In this document: positions 19,315 to 28,671 of the stretch, piece after piece | Layout: the number at the start of each line of letters is the position of its first letter | Numbering within the stretch: the first letter of the stretch is position 1 | Origin: Hydrogenophaga sp. | Lineage (GTDB): Bacteria > Pseudomonadota > Gammaproteobacteria > Burkholderiales > Burkholderiaceae_C | Length of the DNA: 64,000 bases | Direction: 5' to 3' | Assembly (NCBI RefSeq): GCF_018780075.1 | Contig: NZ_JADMKB010000011.1 | Span: 62,001-126,000 of the forward strand | Made by a program: the position numbers and the translations under genes | Notes under the pieces: model-generated | Seen by the model: only the letters and a program-made list of their open reading frames with translations | What the model was told of the DNA's origin: nothing | Database searches by the model: none

Positions 19315-21561
19315 TCAGGTCGGCGTCGTCACCTGGTCTGCACCCTGCACCACGCTCTGCAACACCCGGTCCAGCTCGACCGCGTCCACCGGCTTGTGCA
19401 GCACCGCCGTGAACAGCGTCTTGAGCTGCTCGGGGCTCACTTCATCGACATGACCGCTCATCAACACCACCGGGGGCGGTGAGCGGGTGGCATGGATGCG
19501 CTGGGCCAGCCCCACGCCGTCAAGCCGGGGCATGGACTGGTCGGTGAGCACCACGTCCCACCGTTTGCCGGTCCGCGAGAACTGCGCCCACGCCTCTTCA
19601 CCGTCGCGCGAGCGGGTCACGTGCCAGCCCTTGCGCTCCAGCAGCGCGCTCCAGGCGTGGCGCACCGACTGGTCGTCGTCCACAAACAGCAGCTGCCGCC
19701 CCTCCCCGGGCCCCCCGGGCGAGGTGGCGGGGGCGATCGCCTCGTCGCGCCGGCTGGCCGGCAAATACAGGTAGAAGCAGGCCCCGTCGGCGCCGCTGAC
19801 CAGGCCGATGGCACCCTGGTGGCGCGCCATGATGCCCTGCGCCACCGAGAGGCCCAGGCCGGTGCCCCGCCCCTTGGGCTTGGTGGTGAAAAACGGCTCG
19901 AACACGCGGTCCAGGTGCTCGGCAGCGATGCCCGGCCCGTGATCGCGCACGCGGAGCACGAGATAGCGCCCCGGCCCCAGGGCGGAGGCGCCCGGCGGCG
20001 GCGGATCCGGGTCGGTCGGCAGCACCAGCGCGCTCAGCGCGAGCTCGATGCGCCCTTTCCCCTTCATGGCGTCGGCCGCATTGATCAGCAAATTCACCAG
20101 CACCTGCTGCATCTGCGTCGGATCGGCATCGACCTCGTCGTCGTCCAGCGCATAGTCCACCGTCAGCTCACAATCGCGCGTCAGCCCCGAGGCCACCATC
20201 TGGCGGGTTTCCTCGATCAGGCTGGTCCAATGCAATCGCCGCAGCTTGGGCGCCGACTGCCGGCCAAACGCCAGCAGCTGGCGCATCAGACCGTCGGCGT
20301 AACGCGCGGCCTTGAGCGCCTGCTGCAGCGCCTCCTGGCTGGGATGATCCAGATCCACATCTTCGGCCGCGAGCCGCACCCAGCCCGTGATCGCGGCCAG
20401 CGAGTTGTTGAAATCGTGCGCGATGCCGCCGGTCAGCCGGCCCAGGGCCTCGGTCTTCTGGCTCTGCATCAGCTGGATCTGCAGCGCCTCCTGGCGCTCG
20501 TGGGCGGCGTGCTGGTGTTGTGCGTCGCTGCGCACACGCGCCAGCAGCTGGTTCACTCCTTCGCCCAGGCGACTGAGCTCGTCGTCACCCTCCACCGCGA
20601 CCTGACCGGCGGCGGCGGGCCCTCGCTCGGTGATGTCCTGCACCTCGCCCAGAAGACGCTGCAAACGCCGCAGGATCAAGCGGTCCAGCAGCACCACCAG
20701 CAACACGCTGGCCAGCAAGCCCCCCGCCACTGCCAGGCCCATGCCATTCCACGCGAGGGTGTTGCCCACCCGCTGCAGATCGCGGTCCAGGCGCAGCACC
20801 AGCTCGACGACCGCACGGCCGTCAGCGTCCTGCACCACCGCGTGCAGCACGTCGCGGTCGTCCTCGGCAGGCACCAGGTGGGCCCGGGGGGTTCCATGGT
20901 GGTCGGGCGCATCAAAAGACAGGCTCACCGGCACCATCAGCACCTCACTGAAACGCTGGCGCTCGACATCGTCGAAGTGGCGCACCATCAGGATCGCCCC
21001 GTGTGGCGAATCCCCGGGTTTGTCGGGGTCGCGGATCGGGGCAGCGGCCAGCATCTCCAGCTGGCCTGCCGCAGCCTGGTAGGTTTGCAGCGTGGTCTGT
21101 GCACTCGCATCGGCCACCACCGGCGCGACCGATTCAAAGTACCGCGAGGCCCGATCGGCCGGCACGGTCCCCAACACGCCGTCGGCGTTCAGCGTGAGGC
21201 TGGCCTTCAGCGCCCCCTTCTTGTCGAACACCATCACCTCGGATATGCGCAGGTAACCCATGTTGGATTCGTCGAAGTTCTCGTCCATGAAGGCCGGGGC
21301 CCGTCCCTGAACGAAGCGCACCGCTTCCACCCACTGGGCGTAGTCCTTCACGGTCGAAGACAGACCCATCAACTGCTGATGGAGCAAGCGGCGCGCACGC
21401 TCACCCTCGCGCGAGGCCCGCTCGGTTTCCAGCTGACCGAATGAATCGGTGACGATGTGGCGGGCACCGAACATCGCGCCCAGGGATGCGAGGCCGACGA
21501 TGGCGAGCACGAGCGCCCACGCCTTGTGTTGGAGTTTCATGGATGTCTGGATCATCGGCAT
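19315..21561 (-). CDS. Hybrid sensor histidine kinase with CHASE4-like sensor and receiver
   Basis: 748 residues from ATG 21561 (ATG 21540 is also possible). Membrane helices near 14-34 and 273-295 bracket a periplasmic region that looks like CHASE4 (KDYAQWVEA, NFDESNMGYLRISEVMVFD). A HAMP-like linker, HisKA with His382 in GGIAHDFNNSLAAITGW, an HATPase domain (DHGPGIAAEHLDRVFEPFF, GRGTGLGLS) and a receiver with the phospho-acceptor in VVLTDQSMPRLDG follow. The kinase type (HDFNN) is common in hybrid kinases. No partner output regulator is next to it. The signal is unknown. Confidence 0.88.
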   Translation of the reverse strand: MPMIQTSMKLQHKAWALVLAIVGLASLGAMFGARHIVTDSFGQLETERASREGERARRLLHQQLMGLSSTVKDYAQWVEAVRFVQGRAPAFMDENFDESNMGYLRISEVMVFDKKGALKASLTLNADGVLGTVPADRASRYFESVAPVVADASAQTTLQTYQAAAGQLEMLAAAPIRDPDKPGDSPHGAILMVRHFDDVERQRFSEVLMVPVSLSFDAPDHHGTPRAHLVPAEDDRDVLHAVVQDADGRAVVELVLRLDRDLQRVGNTLAWNGMGLAVAGGLLASVLLVVLLDRLILRRLQRLLGEVQDITERGPAAAGQVAVEGDDELSRLGEGVNQLLARVRSDAQHQHAAHERQEALQIQLMQSQKTEALGRLTGGIAHDFNNSLAAITGWVRLAAEDVDLDHPSQEALQQALKAARYADGLMRQLLAFGRQSAPKLRRLHWTSLIEETRQMVASGLTRDCELTVDYALDDDEVDADPTQMQQVLVNLLINAADAMKGKGRIELALSALVLPTDPDPPPPGASALGPGRYLVLRVRDHGPGIAAEHLDRVFEPFFTTKPKGRGTGLGLSVAQGIMARHQGAIGLVSGADGACFYLYLPASRRDEAIAPATSPGGPGEGRQLLFVDDDQSVRHAWSALLERKGWHVTRSRDGEEAWAQFSRTGKRWDVVLTDQSMPRLDGVGLAQRIHATRSPPPVVLMSGHVDEVSPEQLKTLFTAVLHKPVDAVELDRVLQSVVQGADQVTTPT

Positions 21562-21653
21562 TCAGGCACCGACCTTGAACGAGGACATGGCCCTTTGCGT
21601 GACAGGATTGGCGCATCCCGCCGATTTGGAGCGCCAAAACGCCCCACACATGT

Positions 21654-24600
21654 TCAATCGAACACGATCTCGGCCCGGCGGTCGTGCGCCTGCGCCATCC
21701 AGCTCGCGAGGGCAGCGTCGGTGGGAAAGAACAGCGCCCGGTCGTCCAGCTGCAGCTCGCATTGCGCACTGGGCCGCAGCAACGCCAGTCGCACCGGCAA
21801 ACCACGCGCCACCTCGCCCAGCTCGGTGACCTCGCGCCGGGGCGGGAAGGCCTTGACCAGATCGGCCACGGCCGGCGGGTGCCCGTTGACCGCCACCCGC
21901 AGGTACTTGCCAAAGCGGCAGCGCGCGGAAGCCAGGTCCCAGATGTGCTGGATCTTCAGGCGCAGGCCGCCCGAGAACCGGTCGGGCTGGGCCACCGCCT
22001 GCACCACGATGAGCTCGTCGTCTTTCAGCAGGTTGCGGTGCAGGTTGATCAGGTTTTCGTCGGCGCTGACCTCCAGCACCGCCGTGCGGTCGTCGATCTT
22101 GAACAGCGCGAGCTTGCCGCGCTGGCCGTTGATGATGCGGAAGTCGGTCACGATGCCGGCGAGGATCACCGGGTCTCGGCTCTCCTTCACATCGCCCAGC
22201 GCGGTGCGCGCGAAGCGCCGCACCTCGCGCTGCACCTCGTCAAACAGGTGGCCCGAGAAATAGAACCCGATGGCCGTCTTCTCCAGCGTCAGGCGCTCCT
22301 TCACACCCCAGGGCGTGGTGGGCACCAGATCGGGTTCCTGCGTGCTGGAACCGTGGTCGTCGCCACCGAGCATGTCGAAGAGACCGCCCTGGTTGGCATT
22401 GGCCTGGGTGGCGGTGGCGTATTCAAAGGCCACGTCCACCGAGGCCAGCAGCTCGGCGCGGTTCAGGTGCAGGGCATCGAAGGCGCCGGCCTTGATCAGC
22501 GCCTCCACCGTGCGTTTGTTCATGCGCTGGCGGTCCACGCGCAGGCAGAAATTGAACAGGCTGGTGAACGGGCCTGTTTCCTGCCCGTTCGGGCCTTCGC
22601 CGCGCCCTTCGCGCGCCGCGACGATGGCCTCGATGGCCTGCTGGCCCGTGCCCTTGACGGCGCCCAGCCCGTAGCGGATCAGCTTGTCGGTCACGGGCTC
22701 GAAGCGGTAGCGGCCGCGGTTGACGTCCGGCGGCTCGAAGGCCAGGCCCATCTTCTGTGCGTCTTCCCACAACACCTTGAGCTTGTCGGTGTCGTCCATT
22801 TCCACCGTCATGTTGGCGCAGAAGAACTCGGCGGCGTAGTGCACCTTGAGCCAGCCGGTGTGGTAGGCCAGCAGCGAGTAGGCGGCGGCGTGCGACTTGT
22901 TGAAGCCGTAGCCCGCGAACTTCTCCATCAGGTCGAAGACCTCGTCGGCCTTTTCTTCGCTGATGTTGTTCTTGGCCGCGCCGGCGCGGAAGATCGCGCG
23001 GTGCTCGGCCATCTCCTCGGCCTTCTTCTTGCCCATCGCGCGGCGCAGCATGTCGGCGCCGCCCAGCGAGTAGCCGCCCAGGATCTGCGCGGTCTGCATC
23101 ACCTGCTCCTGGTAGACCATGATGCCGTAGGTCTCGGAGAGCATCTCGGCCACCAGCGGGTGCGGGTACTCGATGGGCTCCTTGCCGTGCTTGCGGTTCA
23201 CGAAGCTGGGGATCAGGTCCATCGGGCCCGGTCGGTACAGCGCGTTGAGCGCGATCAGGTCCTCCAGCCGCGAAGGCTTGGCGTCGCGCAGCATGCCCTG
23301 CATGCCGCGGCTTTCAAACTGGAACACGGCCTCGGTCTGCCCCTTGGAGAACAGCGCGTAGACGCGCTGGTCGTCGAGCGGGATGTCTTCGAAGCGGAAG
23401 TTCTCCTGCCCCTTGTGGCGCTGCATGATGAACTCGCGCGCGATCTCCAGGATGGTCAGCGTGGCCAGGCCCAGAAAGTCGAACTTCACCAGGCCGATGG
23501 CCTCCACGTCGTCCTTGTCGAACTGGCTCACCGCCGAATCACTGCCCGGCTGCATGTAGAGCGGGCAGAAGTCGGTGAGTTTGCCCGGCGCGATCAGCAC
23601 GCCCCCGGCGTGCATGCCGATGTTGCGGGTCATGCCTTCGAGCTTCTGCGCCAGCTCGATCAGGGTCTTGACGTCTTCCTCTTTCTGGATGCGCTCGGCC
23701 AGCACCGGCTCCATCTCGATGGCGTAGTTGTTCTTGTCGCCGTCCACCTTGGGGCTGGGCGGGTACTGCAGCGTGACCGACATGCCCGGCTTGTTGGGGA
23801 TCAGCTTGGAGATACCGTCGCAGAAGCCGTAGGAGAAGTCGAGCACGCGGCCCACGTCGCGAATGGCCGCGCGCGCGGCCATGGTGCCGAAGGTGGCGAT
23901 CTGGCTCACGGCGTCCTTGCCGTAGAGGTCCTTCACGTAGTCGATCACGCGGTCGCGGTTGGACTGGCAGAAGTCGATGTCGAAGTCGGGCATCGAGACG
24001 CGTTCCGGGTTCAGGAAGCGCTCGAACAGCAGGTTGTATTGCAGCGGGTCGAGGTCGGTGATCAGCAGCGCGTAGGCCACCAGCGAGCCGGCGCCGGAGC
24101 CCCGGCCCGGGCCGACCGGGCAGCCGTTTTCCTTGGCCCATTTGATGAAGTCCGACACGATCAGGAAGTAGCCCGGGAAGCCCATCTTCAGGATGGTGTT
24201 GAGCTCGAACTCCAGGCGCTCCACGTAGCGCGCTCTCACGGCTTCGCGCTTGGCCTCGTCGGGGAAGAGGTGCTTCAGGCGGCCCTCCAGGCCTTCGTGC
24301 GAGACGTGGCGGAAGTACTCGTCCACCGACATCACCACGCCGTTGACCGGCGGGATCGGGAAGTTGGGCAGCTGCGGCTTGCCCAGCACCAGCGTGAGGC
24401 TGCAGCGTTTGGCGATCTCCAGCGTGTTGGCCACGGCGCTCGGGATGTCGGCGAACAGCGCCTCCATCTGCGCGGCGCTCTTGAAGTACTGCTCGCGCGT
24501 GAAGCGGCGCACGCGCCGGTTGTTGCCCAGGATCTCGCCGTCGGAGATGCAGACCCGGGCCTCGTGCGCTTCGTAGTCGTCGGTCTCCAGGAACTGCACC

Positions 24601-25220
24601 GGGTGCGTGGCCACCACCGGCAGGTGCAGCCGCGCGGCCAGCTGCACGGCCGCGACCACATGGCGCTCGTCGTCGGAGCGGCCCGCGCGCTGCAGCTCGA
24701 TGTAGAAACGGTGGGTGAACAGGCTGGCCAGTTGCAGGGCGATGTCGGCCGCGCGCTCGGTGTCGCCCTGGATCAGCGCCTGGCCGACCGGCCCGGCCTG
24801 TGCGCCCGAGATCATCAGCAGGCCGGCGTTCAGCTCCTCCAGCCACTCGCGCTGCACCAGCGCGCCGCTGCGCCCGTCGCTGCGGGTCCAGGCCCGGGCC
24901 AGCAGCTCGCTCAGGTTGAGGTAACCCTGCTTGTCCTGCACCAGCAGGATGACGCGCGGCGCAGCCGGCTGGTGGCTGCCGGGCATGGCGCCCGGGGTCT
25001 GGTCGGCAAAGCCCTGCAGCATCACCTCGGCGCCCAGCAGCGGCTTCACACCCGCGCCGCGCGCGGCCTTGTAGAACTTGACCGCGCCGAACAGGTTGTT
25101 CAGGTCGGTGATGGCCAGCGCGGGCTGGCCATCGGCGGCCGCGGCGGCCACGACGTCGTCGATGCGGTTGGTGCCGTCGACGACGGAAAACTCGGTGTGC
25201 AGGCGAAGGTGGATGAACAT
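21654..25220 (-). CDS. dnaE: DNA polymerase III subunit alpha
   Basis: 1188 residues from ATG 25220 (MFIHLRLHTEFSVVDG). A start 33 codons upstream is open but adds Pro/Arg-rich sequence. The PHP domain is N-terminal; the polymerase domain has the catalytic Asp motif PDFDIDFCQSNRDRVIDYV and GPGRGSGAGSLVAYAL. The helix-hairpin-helix and OB parts follow (AVKGTGQQAIEAI, GIVTDFRIINGQRGKLALF). It is the replicative polymerase. It lies 52 bp downstream of the COG4648 gene on the same strand. Confidence 0.97.
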   Translation of the reverse strand: MFIHLRLHTEFSVVDGTNRIDDVVAAAAADGQPALAITDLNNLFGAVKFYKAARGAGVKPLLGAEVMLQGFADQTPGAMPGSHQPAAPRVILLVQDKQGYLNLSELLARAWTRSDGRSGALVQREWLEELNAGLLMISGAQAGPVGQALIQGDTERAADIALQLASLFTHRFYIELQRAGRSDDERHVVAAVQLAARLHLPVVATHPVQFLETDDYEAHEARVCISDGEILGNNRRVRRFTREQYFKSAAQMEALFADIPSAVANTLEIAKRCSLTLVLGKPQLPNFPIPPVNGVVMSVDEYFRHVSHEGLEGRLKHLFPDEAKREAVRARYVERLEFELNTILKMGFPGYFLIVSDFIKWAKENGCPVGPGRGSGAGSLVAYALLITDLDPLQYNLLFERFLNPERVSMPDFDIDFCQSNRDRVIDYVKDLYGKDAVSQIATFGTMAARAAIRDVGRVLDFSYGFCDGISKLIPNKPGMSVTLQYPPSPKVDGDKNNYAIEMEPVLAERIQKEEDVKTLIELAQKLEGMTRNIGMHAGGVLIAPGKLTDFCPLYMQPGSDSAVSQFDKDDVEAIGLVKFDFLGLATLTILEIAREFIMQRHKGQENFRFEDIPLDDQRVYALFSKGQTEAVFQFESRGMQGMLRDAKPSRLEDLIALNALYRPGPMDLIPSFVNRKHGKEPIEYPHPLVAEMLSETYGIMVYQEQVMQTAQILGGYSLGGADMLRRAMGKKKAEEMAEHRAIFRAGAAKNNISEEKADEVFDLMEKFAGYGFNKSHAAAYSLLAYHTGWLKVHYAAEFFCANMTVEMDDTDKLKVLWEDAQKMGLAFEPPDVNRGRYRFEPVTDKLIRYGLGAVKGTGQQAIEAIVAAREGRGEGPNGQETGPFTSLFNFCLRVDRQRMNKRTVEALIKAGAFDALHLNRAELLASVDVAFEYATATQANANQGGLFDMLGGDDHGSSTQEPDLVPTTPWGVKERLTLEKTAIGFYFSGHLFDEVQREVRRFARTALGDVKESRDPVILAGIVTDFRIINGQRGKLALFKIDDRTAVLEVSADENLINLHRNLLKDDELIVVQAVAQPDRFSGGLRLKIQHIWDLASARCRFGKYLRVAVNGHPPAVADLVKAFPPRREVTELGEVARGLPVRLALLRPSAQCELQLDDRALFFPTDAALASWMAQAHDRRAEIVFD

Positions 25221-25272
25221 CGGTGGATCGGGTCTCGGGGGTGGGTCTGCGAGCGGGAGGGGGCGTGCGCCG

Positions 25273-26013
25273 TCAGGGCGCCTTGTCCGAGCGTTCGGCT
25301 TTCCAGGCGCGCACGGCATCGGCCATGGACGCCGGCTTCTCTTCGGGCAGCACGCGGCGGCGCCAGAGGAACTCGCCGACGAACATCAGCGCGATCAGCG
25401 GTCCGCCGAGCAGGTTGGCAAAGGTGGACCAGACCACGATGGGCGCCAGCAGGAACAGCCCGGTGGACACCAGCGCCATGCCGGCGAAGAAAAGGCACCA
25501 GGCCAGGGTGACCTGCCGGGTGTAGACCGCCTGCGCGGGCGAGAGCACGCCACCGTGCACGCTGCGGGCCATGCGCGTCACCAGCGACTCCTCGGGGCCC
25601 GCCAGGGTGCGCCCGAAAAACACCGACAGCAGCAGGTACACCCCCAGGTGCTCCAGGTAGAAGAGCAGCGCCACCTGCCCCGTCAGAAACGGCCAGAACC
25701 AGACCAGCCCGCCCAGCACCGCCGCGCCCAGCAGGGCCCCGAGCCAGCGCGCGGGCATGCGCCACAAGACCACCGCGAGGGCGCTGCTCATCGGCGTCAG
25801 CGCCAGGAGCGCGCCCCAACCCGACGACGCTTGGTGGGCGCTGGTGAAATGGGCGGCGAATGCCCAGGCCACGGCCAGCAGGGCCAGCCCGACCCCACGA
25901 ACCCAGGGCCACACCCTGGAGGTCGATCCGGCGGACACTGGAGACACGGACGCGCTGGGCGCTGGAGCCACTTCAGACGGCAGAACTTCGGCGGCGGGCA
26001 ATTGGGGGGGCAT
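25273..26013 (-). CDS. COG4648-type integral membrane protein linked to aryl polyene loci
   Basis: 246 residues with about five hydrophobic segments after a 35-residue Pro/Ala/Ser-rich N-terminus. The conserved region TRMARSVHGGVLSPAQAVYTRQVTLAWCL in its parts, and ANLLGGPLIALMFVGEFLWRRR, match my memory of the COG4648 membrane family often encoded in aryl polyene clusters. Its function is unknown. It faces away from the plus-strand pigment genes and lies upstream of dnaE. Family call is moderate; location at the cluster edge supports it. Confidence 0.7.
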   Translation of the reverse strand: MPPQLPAAEVLPSEVAPAPSASVSPVSAGSTSRVWPWVRGVGLALLAVAWAFAAHFTSAHQASSGWGALLALTPMSSALAVVLWRMPARWLGALLGAAVLGGLVWFWPFLTGQVALLFYLEHLGVYLLLSVFFGRTLAGPEESLVTRMARSVHGGVLSPAQAVYTRQVTLAWCLFFAGMALVSTGLFLLAPIVVWSTFANLLGGPLIALMFVGEFLWRRRVLPEEKPASMADAVRAWKAERSDKAP

Positions 26014-26248
26014 GGGGCGCGGGATCGAAGTGAGGGAGGGGCACTCCCCGGGTGGGGTGGGCGCGCGGTGCGGAGGCCGTGCCGGCGGTTCAGCGAGTGC
26101 TGCGGCAGACCCGGAGGGATGCGGCTGATTTTAACGAGTCCCTTGCCCGACAAAGCCTTTGTGTTCTCCCCAGAATCCGGCTGCGCCGGCTTGCCGACCT
26201 TCGCCGACCAAGCCCGCCGTGACATACCGACCGTGCCCCGTTCGGGTC

Positions 26249-26593
26249 AGCGCCGACACCGCCACACCGAAGAACGACGACGTCGAAGCCGGTCTGATCG
26301 CCCGCCGCTTCGCACCCGGCACCCTGGCCGGCGCCACCAAGGGCATGACGGGCCACACCCTGGGCGCGGCGGGTGCGCTCGGCGCGGTCTTCAGCTTGCT
26401 GGCGCTTGAGCACGGCATCCTGCCCGGCACGGTGAGCACCAGCTCGGTGGAACCGGGCATGCGGGCCCACCTGCGGATCGACCCGGTTCGCGCCCGGGTG
26501 CGACACGCGATGAGCCACGCCTTTGCCTTTGGCGGCAGCCACTGCGTGCGGGTGCTGGGCCACCCCGCGCACCACGGGGCGGTCTGCACATGA
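26249..26593 (+). pseudogene. C-terminal remnant of an aryl polyene ketosynthase
   Basis: About 114 codons in one frame resemble the last third of a FabB/F-like ketosynthase: DTATPKNDDVEAGLIARRF (site of the first catalytic His, now missing, as HGTATP has become ADTATP), TKGMTGHTLGAAGAL with the second His, and RHAMSHAFAFGGSHCVRVLG. The N-terminal two thirds, including the active Cys, are absent. Its TGA overlaps the ATG of the next remnant in the same ATGA arrangement as the intact pair at 37,295-37,298. Confidence 0.75.
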
Positions 26594-26855
26594 CCAGTTT
26601 CACCGCCCATGTGGAAGGCATCGCCCTCTGGACGCCCTCTTTGCCGGGCTGACCCCCGGCCGTGTCGCGGCGCGCGCACTGCCGGGCAACGGCATGTCCA
26701 CCGCGCTGCCACTGTTCGAATCGCTGGCCCGGGACGGCGGCGCGCCGCTGGCGCTGCCGATCTCCGCCCACCAACCCCTGCTCGGCGAATGGGCATCCCG
26801 GGATGCCGAAGCCGCCAGGCAACCAGCGCCCGTTGCCGCCGGCGACACCCCCTGA
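26590..26855 (+). pseudogene. Broken ketosynthase chain-length-factor gene
   Basis: The 5' end reads MTSFTAHVEGIALWTPSLPG and then TGA (26650-26652), matching the start of chain-length factors (compare GIGLIAPGLPDW in the intact copy). A different frame then gives GNGMSTALPLFESLARDGG, like the C-terminal part (RALPLLQRLARG). About 180 middle codons are missing, so it looks like an internal deletion with a frameshift. With the preceding remnant it is the relic of a second KS-CLF pair. Confidence 0.65.
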
Positions 26856-26894
26856 CGGGCCACCCGGCCACCGTTTGAGGCGATACTTCCGACC

Positions 26895-28532
26895 ATGGTC
26901 CATACACCCCCTCTTCACGACGTCGTCATCCTCGGTGGCGGGCTGGCCGGTCTCACGCTGGCCCTGCAGCTGAAACAGCGCGATCCCGACATCGACGTCC
27001 TGGTGCTGGAGCGGCGCGCACACCCGGCCCCCGAAGCCGCGCACAAGGTGGGCGAGTCGTCGGTGGAAATCGGCGCACACTACTTTGACAAGGTGCTGGG
27101 CCTGGGAGACCACCTCAAGAACCAGCAACTGCGCAAGTTCGGCTTCCGCTTTTTCTTTTCCGAAGGCCGCCGCGACATCGATCAGGTGACCGAGATCGGC
27201 GCCAGCCGCTACCTGTCGGTGCCCAGCTTCCAGATCGACCGCGGCATCTTCGAGAACTTTCTGGCGGCCGAGGTTCAAAGGCGCGGCATCCGTCTCGTCG
27301 AAGGTGGCATGGTGCGGCAGATCGAACTGGCTGACGGGGAGTCCGCGCCCGATGCAAAGCACCAGGTGGTGTACGAACACGACGGCGTGTCGCACACCGT
27401 GGGTGCGCGCTGGGTGGTGGACGCCTGTGGCCGCGCCGGCCTGCTCAAGCGCAAGCTCAACCTGGCCGAACTGAACGGTCACGCGGCCCACGCGGTGTGG
27501 TTCCGCATCAAGGACCGCATCCACCTTGACCAATGGAGCGACAACACCGAGTGGCGCGAGCGCTGCGACCCGCAGTCGCGCTGGCTCTCCACCAACCACC
27601 TCGTGGGCGCCGGCTACTGGGTCTGGCTGATTCCCCTGGCCTCGGGCTCGCATTCGGTGGGCATCGTCGCCGACCCGGCGATCCACCCGCTCGCCACCAT
27701 GGACACCTTCGACAAGGCCATGACCTGGCTGGAGCGTTACCAGCCGCTGGTGTTCGACGAACTGGACCCCAAACGCGAGCTGCTGCAGGACTTTGCTTTC
27801 TTCAAGCGCTTTTCCTACGGCTGCAAGCAGGTCTTTTCCGCCGATCGCTGGGCGCTCACGGGTGAGGCCGGCCTGTTCCTGGACCCGTTCTATTCACCGG
27901 GCAGCGACTTCATCGCCATCAGCAACACCTACATCACCGAGCTGGTCGCGATGGACCGCCGGGGCGAGCGCCTGGGCGCGCGCGCGCAGATCTTCGACCA
28001 GCTGTTCCACTCGTTCTACGACAGCACCATGGCGCTGTACCAGGACCAGTACCCGCTGTTTGGCGACCCCGAGGTGCTGCCGGTCAAGGTGATCTGGGAC
28101 TACACCTACTACTGGGGCGTGCTGGCCCAGTTCTTCTTCCAGAACCGCCTGACCGACCTCTCGGTGCTCGCGGCCCTGCGCACCGAGCTGGCCGAGTGCC
28201 AGCAGCTCAATGTGGCGGTGCAGAACTTCCTGCGCCAGTGGTCCACACGAAGCCTGAAGCGCAACCCGGCGGTGATGCTGGACCAGGCCTCGATCCCCTG
28301 GTTCGCCGAACTCAACCGCAGCCTGAACGACGACCTGGACACCGACGGCTTCGTGGCCCGCATCCGGGGATCGCACACGCAGCTGCAACAGCTCGCCACC
28401 GAGATCCTGCAGCGGGCCCTGAGCGATCACCCGACGCTGGACACCCGCGAACTGGTGGCGTCGCTGCCGGCCCATGCGGCCGACGCCGAGCCCGCAGGCA
28501 GCGCCAGCATGCTGCCCGAAGCGGTCTGCTGA
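26895..28532 (+). CDS. Flavin-dependent halogenase-like oxidoreductase (first)
   Basis: 545 residues. An FAD-binding GGGLAGL motif lies at 14-20, KVGESSVEIG at 51-60, and the halogenase-type WxWxIP motif at 242-247 (WVWLIP). A Lys in QLRKFGF (residue 81) is a candidate for the lysine that carries hypohalous acid in this family, but the alignment is uncertain. The C-terminal 200 residues have no domain I know. It heads the plus-strand unit of the aryl polyene locus. Relatives act as halogenases or as other FAD oxidoreductases; xanthomonadins are brominated aryl polyenes, so halogenation of the pigment is a fair hypothesis. Confidence 0.78.
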   Translation: MVHTPPLHDVVILGGGLAGLTLALQLKQRDPDIDVLVLERRAHPAPEAAHKVGESSVEIGAHYFDKVLGLGDHLKNQQLRKFGFRFFFSEGRRDIDQVTEIGASRYLSVPSFQIDRGIFENFLAAEVQRRGIRLVEGGMVRQIELADGESAPDAKHQVVYEHDGVSHTVGARWVVDACGRAGLLKRKLNLAELNGHAAHAVWFRIKDRIHLDQWSDNTEWRERCDPQSRWLSTNHLVGAGYWVWLIPLASGSHSVGIVADPAIHPLATMDTFDKAMTWLERYQPLVFDELDPKRELLQDFAFFKRFSYGCKQVFSADRWALTGEAGLFLDPFYSPGSDFIAISNTYITELVAMDRRGERLGARAQIFDQLFHSFYDSTMALYQDQYPLFGDPEVLPVKVIWDYTYYWGVLAQFFFQNRLTDLSVLAALRTELAECQQLNVAVQNFLRQWSTRSLKRNPAVMLDQASIPWFAELNRSLNDDLDTDGFVARIRGSHTQLQQLATEILQRALSDHPTLDTRELVASLPAHAADAEPAGSASMLPEAVC

Positions 28533-28537
28533 ACGGC

Positions 28538-28563
28538 TACAGGGCGGCTTGCAGCGCCCTGTA
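28538..28563. repeat. Hairpin between the two halogenase-like genes
   Basis: A perfect 9-bp stem (TACAGGGCG at 28538-28546 with CGCCCTGTA at 28555-28563) and an 8-base loop start 6 bases after the stop codon. No T-run follows on the plus strand, so it is not a standard terminator; it may slow 3' decay or mark the end of the first message. Confidence 0.5.
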
Positions 28564-28582
28564 ACGGGGGGTGGAGGCAGGG

Positions 28583-28652
28583 CTGACAGGGGCACTGGAG
28601 CGACTATCATCCGAGCCTGATCGCCCCGTAGCAACGCCGACCGACCGGTCGG
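28583..28652 (+). promoter_or_regulatory. Putative promoter and palindrome before the second halogenase gene
   Basis: A -35-like CTGACA (28583-28588) is 16 bp from a -10-like TATCAT (28605-28610). A perfect 12-bp palindrome CCGACCGGTCGG lies at 28641-28652, between the expected start of transcription and the ATG at 28672. This suggests that the downstream genes have their own regulated promoter. Prediction by eye only. Confidence 0.45.
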
Positions 28653-28671
28653 CCTTTCAGAGTCTCATCCC

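Noticed and set aside
21684-25511. A 1275-codon plus-strand open frame opposite dnaE
   Set aside because: It mirrors the dnaE coding frame; its sequence is His/Gln/Arg/Val-rich with no domain, typical of antisense frames in GC-rich DNA.
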